A DNA stretch of 64,000 bases from Tubulanus polymorphus (Eukaryota; Nemertea; Palaeonemertea; Tubulaniformes; Tubulanidae). The position numbers and the translations under genes are program-made. Under the pieces are notes generated by a model. It was not told the origin of the DNA, made no database searches, and saw only the letters and a list, made by a program, of their open reading frames with translations. Positions 59,201 to 64,000 of the stretch are shown one piece after another. The DNA lies in contig NC_134028.1 of NCBI RefSeq assembly GCF_964204645.1, positions 7,233,001-7,297,000 on the forward strand, read 5' to 3'. Position 1 is the first letter of the stretch. Each line of letters begins with the position of its first letter.

Positions 59201-62200
59201 CATTGATTTGCACAAAACGGACACCGGTCTAATCAAATTCCCATCCTCGATGGCAAGCGTTTCCAAAAACCCAGCAACAGTGAGTTCCGGGAACTCATTT
59301 TGACATGGAATGTCGGAATCGAAGCCTTCGATAATTTCCCGTCTTTCTAATGGCCCAGTAGGATTTTCTGTGATGTAACAGAAAACTCTAGAATAGTATT
59401 GGTTTTGGATGTAGATGGGTTTTGAAATTCTGTTTCAACCTAAACAGTTAGTAACATTACCTGATCGGGACAAATTGTGCCTTCAAACATCGGTGGATCC
59501 TTTTCGTTTACGATCTTTTCCTTGTTTTTGTTTTTCAGCTGCTGGTTTTTCAGACCGCGTTCCTGCGCCAACGCGAGAGCATTTTTACTCGGAAGGATGT
59601 TACTAATCGCCGAAACTGTATCTAATACCGTAATAGATAAACGCAGAACTCAGAACTGTTGAATCAAGTACTGGTTATTTACTTCGGGACCATTTTTGAA
59701 TATGCAATTCTTACTTGAGGCGACGTTAGTCACTTCTTTCAACGGCACTGTGTCCATCACGTCGTTTTTACCCAGGATGCCTTTGATCGCATTTGCTGCG
59801 ACTTCCTGAAAAATGTTTCATAGAATCAGCCTCGTTACTTTCAACACGTATCTGTCGGATAAGATTTAAATAAAACATGATGAGAAGCTTCATGATTCAT
59901 TCTGTTTCTTCTGAAACGCTTTATCAATTTTAATATTTGAGAATTGTCTTCAAAGCGACGAATTCTGCGGCGGACAGTCAACGTCTATGATTAGTTGCTC
60001 AGAGCTACCTTCGATTGACGCGACCAGCATAAAGAGTTCGCTGGTCAGAGTCTCTTAAAGAATATGAAATGCCATAGCTCATGATGAAGGCGCGAAGCCT
60101 ATAGCGGGTTTTGGGGGACACAAGAAAATATTCTGAGCAATTGAGTGATTTTGAATCAAAATTACCATGTAATAATGTTATCTTGGCCAAAAGTAGAGGC
60201 CCCGGGCCCCTCTGAATTTGTCTCCAGGGGTTTAACATTGAGAAACATTTCGTATATTATCATCTTTGCTCGCACGTACCTTGTCTTCATCTCTAACCTG
60301 GTCAGGTTTAGCCGTTACCACAGAAACCGCCGAGGCTGTAGCGCCAACCTGAGGTAACGTGTTCACCATATCGACGCACCTGCCTAAACCTTGTATCATC
60401 TTTGATCTCACCTACGTAAAAGAATACCCACCATATCATCATTATTCAGTAGCTTAGCTTCTAAACTCCAGTCGGATGGCAGGGTGCCATCGTTTCGAAA
60501 ACGTTTCTTAACTTGTATTCAAATAGCTTCACCTCATTCCAATGATTCGGGCCACGTCCATATTTTTATTCATCATCCTCAACTATTTGTTTTTACACGG
60601 GCTGAGAGATATGTCAATTGATTTGTGTACTAAGAATATGACAGTGACCATATGGTTTATAATTCAATGGCCTCTGAACTGATTACCAAAGTAGTTGTTT
60701 TTGAGAGGAAACCACAAGACGTTGTTGTTATTTCATAGAAACTGAAGGTAGAATTATCTATAAGACTACTATCATTGCTTACATTTTTTTTCTTTTGTAG
60801 ACTTTCTTCGGACTCTTCTTCCTGGTAAAATTGATAAAGGAAATACAATATAGGTTAATGGTTCAGCATTTCGGCCAGAAAAATATTCGAATAACCTACC
60901 CCATCGTCTGAATTCAGTTGCTCTGCAACTTTACCGACGATCGTCAAGCAGGATTTCACATCGCCTCTATTCAACAAATCGTCTAGATTATCCACGTCAG
61001 AAAGCGATATTTCACCGGACCAAACCATCAGCGAAACGTCACCCATCGACTGACGGACATCTTTTCGAACCACCAGACGAAACACATACGGTTCTTCCAT
61101 CGGTACCAAATCCGCGGCCGAGAATTGAAGTATTTTCTCCGGACCGAAAAATCTCACATCGCTCTCGAATACGTTCGACTTGTCCCAAACGGTCAGGCTA
61201 TCGTTTTCGTGAACTTTCGCGGCGCCAGATTTCAATCCGTCGAGGTCTAGATTCGCGAAGGTTCCGAGTTCGCTTTCCTTGAAACAAAACATATCGAAAA
61301 CGGCTGAATCGATACGAGGTGGAAGAATATCCGGGTCGCCGGAATCGGTAAAATCGAGGCTGACTGTTTCGGTCCTTTTCACGTCGATTCTCTCAGAACC
61401 GTCATCGACTTTGAATACGGCTCGCAAAGTCGACGCTTTAATTGAAACGTCCAGGGACTCCGTAGAGAATTGCAGAGGACACGACGAACAAGAAGCCGTT
61501 ACTTGAACTGTGTAGAAACCGTACTGAAAAGCGTTCGGGGGAATAATCAACATCGGATCCGTATTACCATTTCCAACGCAGACTTCCGGTACCTGACGCT
61601 CGAAAATGGTGGCGTTTTCGATGATTAGTTTTTCGCTGGCTCTGAGTGCGTAGGTCACTCCGCCGAACGCGCCACATTCTATATCACTAGACGCCGAAAT
61701 CGCTAATTCAGCGGCGCGTTGGTTCTGTACGCTTCTCACCGATTCAACGGATCCGTTGAAAGCGACAGTTACGAGCGGTTTCGGACAGTCCGAGTCCTCA
61801 GCGGATACGACCACAAGTTGCGGACACATAAACGATGCCTTTTCGCCAAATACGTTACTAGCAGTTACCCGGACATCGAAATTACTTTCAGATTCATATT
61901 CATGAACAATCTCTATATGACCGGGCATTGCTAGATTGTGGATGATGATTTTTGTGTTGTTGAATGTAAAGATTTGGGGATTTTGATTTGAAACGTCGCG
62001 ACGTTTGCGCTTCGCTATATTAGAAATTGTGTTAGTTGCGGATGTCGTTGTAGAGGCTGCATTGATCGTAGTTGATGACGAGGAAGGTGCCGTATTTGTA
62101 GTAGAGGTCGTTATGGATTGCCGAGTCGTTTTAGATGTGCCGTTCGACAGGTCGTCGGAATTAGAGGCGTTAGCGGTATCTGGTGTAACTGTCGATGATG

Positions 62201-64000
62201 TGGTTGGTTTCTGCGTAGTGGTAACTTCGCGGTTTACTCGTATAACCATCGGAGAGTCGTTCGAATCGTTCGATGGCACCGAAACCACTGTTCCATCTCC
62301 TAGTTCAATTCTGTAAGAAACCTGCGAACCAGACGGACATCGTATCGCGAACTTCGTCTCTGAATTAACCATAACTCGAGCTTTATCGGGAATAATGTCC
62401 ACGAAAGATATGTTTTGTCCGACCTGAGTGACGATTTCTGTCTCAACCGATGATATGTTATTTGTTACGTTGATCTGTATTTGATAAATGCCGTAAGCCG
62501 AGTATGTATGTTCAAATGTTACGACGGGACTTTCTTTTATGTCAAAGTTAATAGCCTTATGGCTACCATCTCCAGGTCTGATATCCAGAGTAACGCGGTC
62601 CACCTTCGATGAATCTTGACCGGGGTTGACAATAAGGGTCATAACAACCAGTTGCTCGGGACTTGTCACATTCTCTACCGATAGTTTGACCGACACGATT
62701 TTTCTCTCCACCGATATGGAGCCGATCTCCGTCGCATGACTAATCGCATTGCTGATCACCACGGATACCGGGTAGTGGCCTACGTTTTGGTACAAGTGCC
62801 TCATTCGGGTCGGTACGTCGCCTGCTGGCTCTCTGTGGTAACCGTAGAAACCACTCCGGTCCATGAAGTCGATTTTTACGAAGGCGTGATCGCCGCTACG
62901 GGTCGTCCAATCGATGTTGTAATATTCGGAAGGATTCCCGAAGGTCCGTCGACCAGAAATGACCGAGCAATTAACTTGATTTTGGTTCGTGACCGTCCAC
63001 GCGGTGATCCAGTATCCGTCTTGCGATACAAGGACATCATGGGATTTAGCAGCGACGAACGCGGTTGCAGGTATCGTTATCGCGTCCTGTTTGGCGATCC
63101 TCGATGCGGTTTTGTCTCCCGAGACGAAAACCTCCAAGTCAAACCAACCGCGATCCGCTCCAATCAGCGGAATGGTGAAATCATCGCCGATTCGTTTGTC
63201 AATGTGGTGTGTAACGTTGTCCTGGACGCGTACTTTGATTGTTTCGTTTTTCACGCCGAAATCGTTCGAGCAGTTCAACGAAGTCTCGTAGAAGCCCGGC
63301 CGGTTGAACGTGTGTATCAGATCTTGTTGCAGAACTTGTTCGTTTTCGGCCGCGTTGAGAACCTTCCGTTGACCATCGCCGAAACTGATCTCGCATACCG
63401 CCCGTTTCCTGCTGAACACGTTCACCCGATAATCGATAGTTTTAGTTTTGGCCGCCGATGGCGCTGACGTAACGTGCAGCATTTCAGGCGCAGCGCCTTC
63501 GTCGCGGTTGACCACTTCGATGTTCTTCGAAACGCTTTTACTTACGTTCCAGTACGACCAGTGCGCCTTCACGGTAACCGTAAAGACGCCCGCAGATTTC
63601 CAATCGTAGGATACCCGATTGTCGCTGATAATCTTCTCACCGCCATTGTCACCAAAATCGACGATGAAATAGGCGCCATCTCGCGGGTGTGACGTTACGT
63701 TCAGAACAACTTGCTCATTCGGCCTGATGTAACGCTTCGCTTTCAAGGCGATATCCAATGTGAAATTGACGCTTGTCTCAACATCTTCGACGACGTAATG
63801 CGAGACTACCACGACCATATATGGCCCCGATAATTGCGAACACGAAAGATCTAAATCCTCGGTGTTGATATCGCCGAAACTCTGCTGACAAAAACAGCTG
63901 TCTTGTTTGTAGATGGCAACTTGTTTCCTCAGTTTCAGGCAAATCGTTCGACATCGAAGCTTCGATGCGGACCCGGAAGCGGCGACATCCGCATTACCCG
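47265..64000 (-). CDS. Polycystin-1-like gene B (partial, N-terminus off the right edge)
   Basis: Paralogue of gene A. Twenty-three coding exons in the window join with fully consistent phases into 2,633 residues plus a stop at 47265-47267 (exons listed in block entries). Order: end of a WSC domain, PKD repeats, REJ (from about 730), GAIN and GPS (about 1034-1510), helix 1 (about 1530), PLAT (about 1572-1695), further helices, and the TOP and channel domain (about 2000-2500). The C-terminal tail is strongly charged. Several introns match gene A in place and phase: inside the GPS, after helix 1 (DLIK), after QPIK, and before and after the LRQLR segment. Others are unique, so the duplication is not recent. 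The channel domain is nearer to TRPP sequences (YNANVNLF, LAEFMATGG) and keeps a LGSFDF pore core. Expected role: GPS-cleaved receptor/channel subunit in a membrane, possibly ciliary; that is family inference. Confidence 0.92.
48180..48390. repeat. Degenerate inverted repeat of GAGTTAACTC-type motifs
   Basis: Several CTCGGAGTTAACTC / GAGTCAGAGTAAACTCTGAG units with flanking ACAGTCCTGTG and CACAACTGTAG. It looks like an old short inverted-repeat element in a gene B intron, similar in style to 40490-40870 and 24400-24530. Confidence 0.4.
49195..49376. repeat. Hairpin element, AGTACT...GTACGAGCTTTCGC family
   Basis: AACAGTACTTTGAA and TTCAAAGTACTATTTG mark the ends. AAAGTACGAGCTTTCGCTA and TAGTGAAAGCTTGTACTT are internal arms, with CATCAGGTAAATGAGTG in the loop. 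In a gene B intron. Confidence 0.7.
51570..51775. repeat. Hairpin element, AGTACT...CACGAGCTTTCGCTACTA family
   Basis: CAGATAGTACTAGTTAAC and GTTAACCTATAAAGTACTAT mark the ends. GAGCTTTCGCTACTAG, TGCATAGTAGCTCCATCAGG and their complements form the arms. Same family as 49195-49376 and 4891-5037. Confidence 0.7.
52250..52390. mobile_element. SINE fragment
   Basis: GTGGTTTCGAACCCTCTACA resembles a B box, and GGGTAACCGGCCTGACAGGG then ACTCTCAAGCCCCGAGTAAT aligns loosely with the body of the SINE at 30714-30760. Confidence 0.4.
52890..53086. repeat. Foldback element with 31 bp perfect arms
   Basis: ATCAATACGGGTTATAGGCC (continuing to AACGTTCGTT) at the left is perfectly inverted at 53056-53086. 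A second nested pair (TTTCCAGTAAGCATTTCTC and GAGAAAATGCTTTCTGGAAA) lies inside. It occupies the gene B intron between exons 53171-53589 and 52619-52745. Confidence 0.75.
53790..53890 (+). mobile_element. SINE tail fragment
   Basis: GAATCGGGTCTGCTCCGTGC and GATCGCGGCTTATGTA match the tail of the SINE at 30840-30910. Truncated copy in a gene B intron. Confidence 0.4.
54890..54962 (+). tRNA. tRNA-Val (anticodon UAC)
   Basis: A 73 nt cloverleaf. The acceptor stem GGTTCCA pairs with TGGAACC. The anticodon arm is CTGCT-TTACACG-CAG, giving TAC. The T arm is TCGGG-TTCGAAA-CCCGA. Internal A box (TAGTGTAGTGG) and B box (GGTTCGAAACC) are intact. It closely resembles metazoan tRNA-Val(UAC). The base after the acceptor stem is T rather than the usual A. 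It lies in a gene B intron on the opposite strand. Confidence 0.95.
54972..54977 (+). terminator. Pol III terminator (T6)
   Basis: Six T residues on the plus strand 10 bp after the tRNA-Val end, the normal RNA polymerase III stop signal. Confidence 0.85.
55886..60821 (-). other. Gene B block 2: GAIN domain, GPS and first membrane helix
   Basis: Exons: 60783-60821, 60280-60411, 59715-59805, 59461-59621, 58792-58932, 58359-58574, 57661-57805, 57063-57401, 56284-56402, 55886-56116. The GPS reads KCVYFNKNDSEWYSDGVV then MECISAHLTPFGG: HL|T is kept, but the second and fourth canonical cysteines are Val and Ser. Helix 1 is AAVFGTVISILGLYLIALIW. Exon 60783-60821 codes for only 13 residues (EEESEESLQKKKN). 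Confidence 0.85.
57806..58358. other. Gene B intron with unexplained, less AT-rich content
   Basis: This intron lies between exons 58359-58574 and 57661-57805. It contains a plus-strand frame of about 60 codons (57857-58039, reading ITVYGCKGSNASQLAVVRIK near its end) followed by sequence of more even composition to about 58330. I recognise no domain, tRNA or repeat ends; it may be part of a mobile element. Confidence 0.3.
60900..64000 (-). other. Gene B block 1: WSC end, PKD repeats and REJ in one large exon
   Basis: One open exon runs from the right edge to the donor at 60900 (GATGGG|GTAGGT), 1,033 residues. It opens with the second half of a WSC-like domain (Cys-rich, CFCQQSFGDINTEDLDLSC). 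PKD repeats follow (VDFGDNGG, ISFGDGQR, IDFMDRSG, IRPGDGS, IELGDGT). A Thr/Ser-rich loop (62013-62240) and a KRKRR site (61998-62012) interrupt one PKD repeat. REJ sequence starts at DCPKPLVTVAFNG. Gene A splits the same region into many exons. Confidence 0.85.
61998..62240 (-). other. Thr/Ser-rich loop ending in a furin-type site within a gene B PKD repeat
   Basis: Between the GDG strand (IELGDGTVVSVPSNDSNDSP) and the closing HEYESESNFDVRVTASN of one PKD repeat lies a stretch of about 75 residues dominated by Thr and Ser. It ends in KRKRR followed by DVSN. Extended, probably O-glycosylated, and a potential proprotein-convertase site. Confidence 0.7.

Noticed and set aside
62736-63467. Plus-strand open frame of 243 codons
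   Set aside because: It is antisense to the PKD-repeat exon of gene B; no domain is recognisable on the plus strand.

Overview
The window is animal nuclear DNA: AT-rich, intron-dense, with GT-AG introns and mobile-element debris in introns and between genes. The gene families (polycystin-1 with WSC, PKD, REJ, GAIN/GPS and PLAT domains, a BMP ligand, a Ly6-type protein) and the tRNA-derived and hairpin repeats suggest a marine invertebrate, probably a lophotrochozoan. The sequence alone does not fix the species.

Layout. (1) About 1-24,660, minus strand: polycystin-1-like gene A. 44 coding exons were joined by hand and all reading phases agree; the C-terminus lies beyond the left edge. (2) 24.7-32.0 kb: no gene found, only repeats. 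(3) Plus strand, three secreted or cell-surface proteins: a mucin-like plus three-finger (Ly6-type) protein at 32.0-33.1 kb, a protein with three tandem cystine-knot-like modules at 35.2-39.1 kb, and a BMP2/4-ADMP-like ligand at 42.2-45.7 kb. (4) 47.3 kb to the right edge, minus strand: polycystin-1-like gene B, 23 coding exons with consistent phases, C-terminal stop present, N-terminus beyond the right edge. A plus-strand tRNA-Val(UAC) lies inside one of its introns.

Genes A and B are paralogues in the same orientation that bracket the three ligand or receptor-like genes. Both have the order WSC, PKD repeats, REJ, GAIN/GPS, PLAT, polycystin channel. They differ in the GPS cysteines, pore filter, mucin-like inserts, introns and C-terminal tail. 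The gene with least precedent is the triple cystine-knot gene, whose conserved core is [IL]DVGxCxxxC followed by a closing CxC. It sits next to and upstream of the BMP gene on the same strand.

Repeats include a ~325 bp (TA)n tract, a 416 bp foldback element with a 6 bp target duplication, a 195 bp pogo/Tigger-like element, tRNA-derived SINE copies (one head-to-head pair), and many short hairpin elements. All exon boundaries are hand-read splice predictions without transcript evidence.
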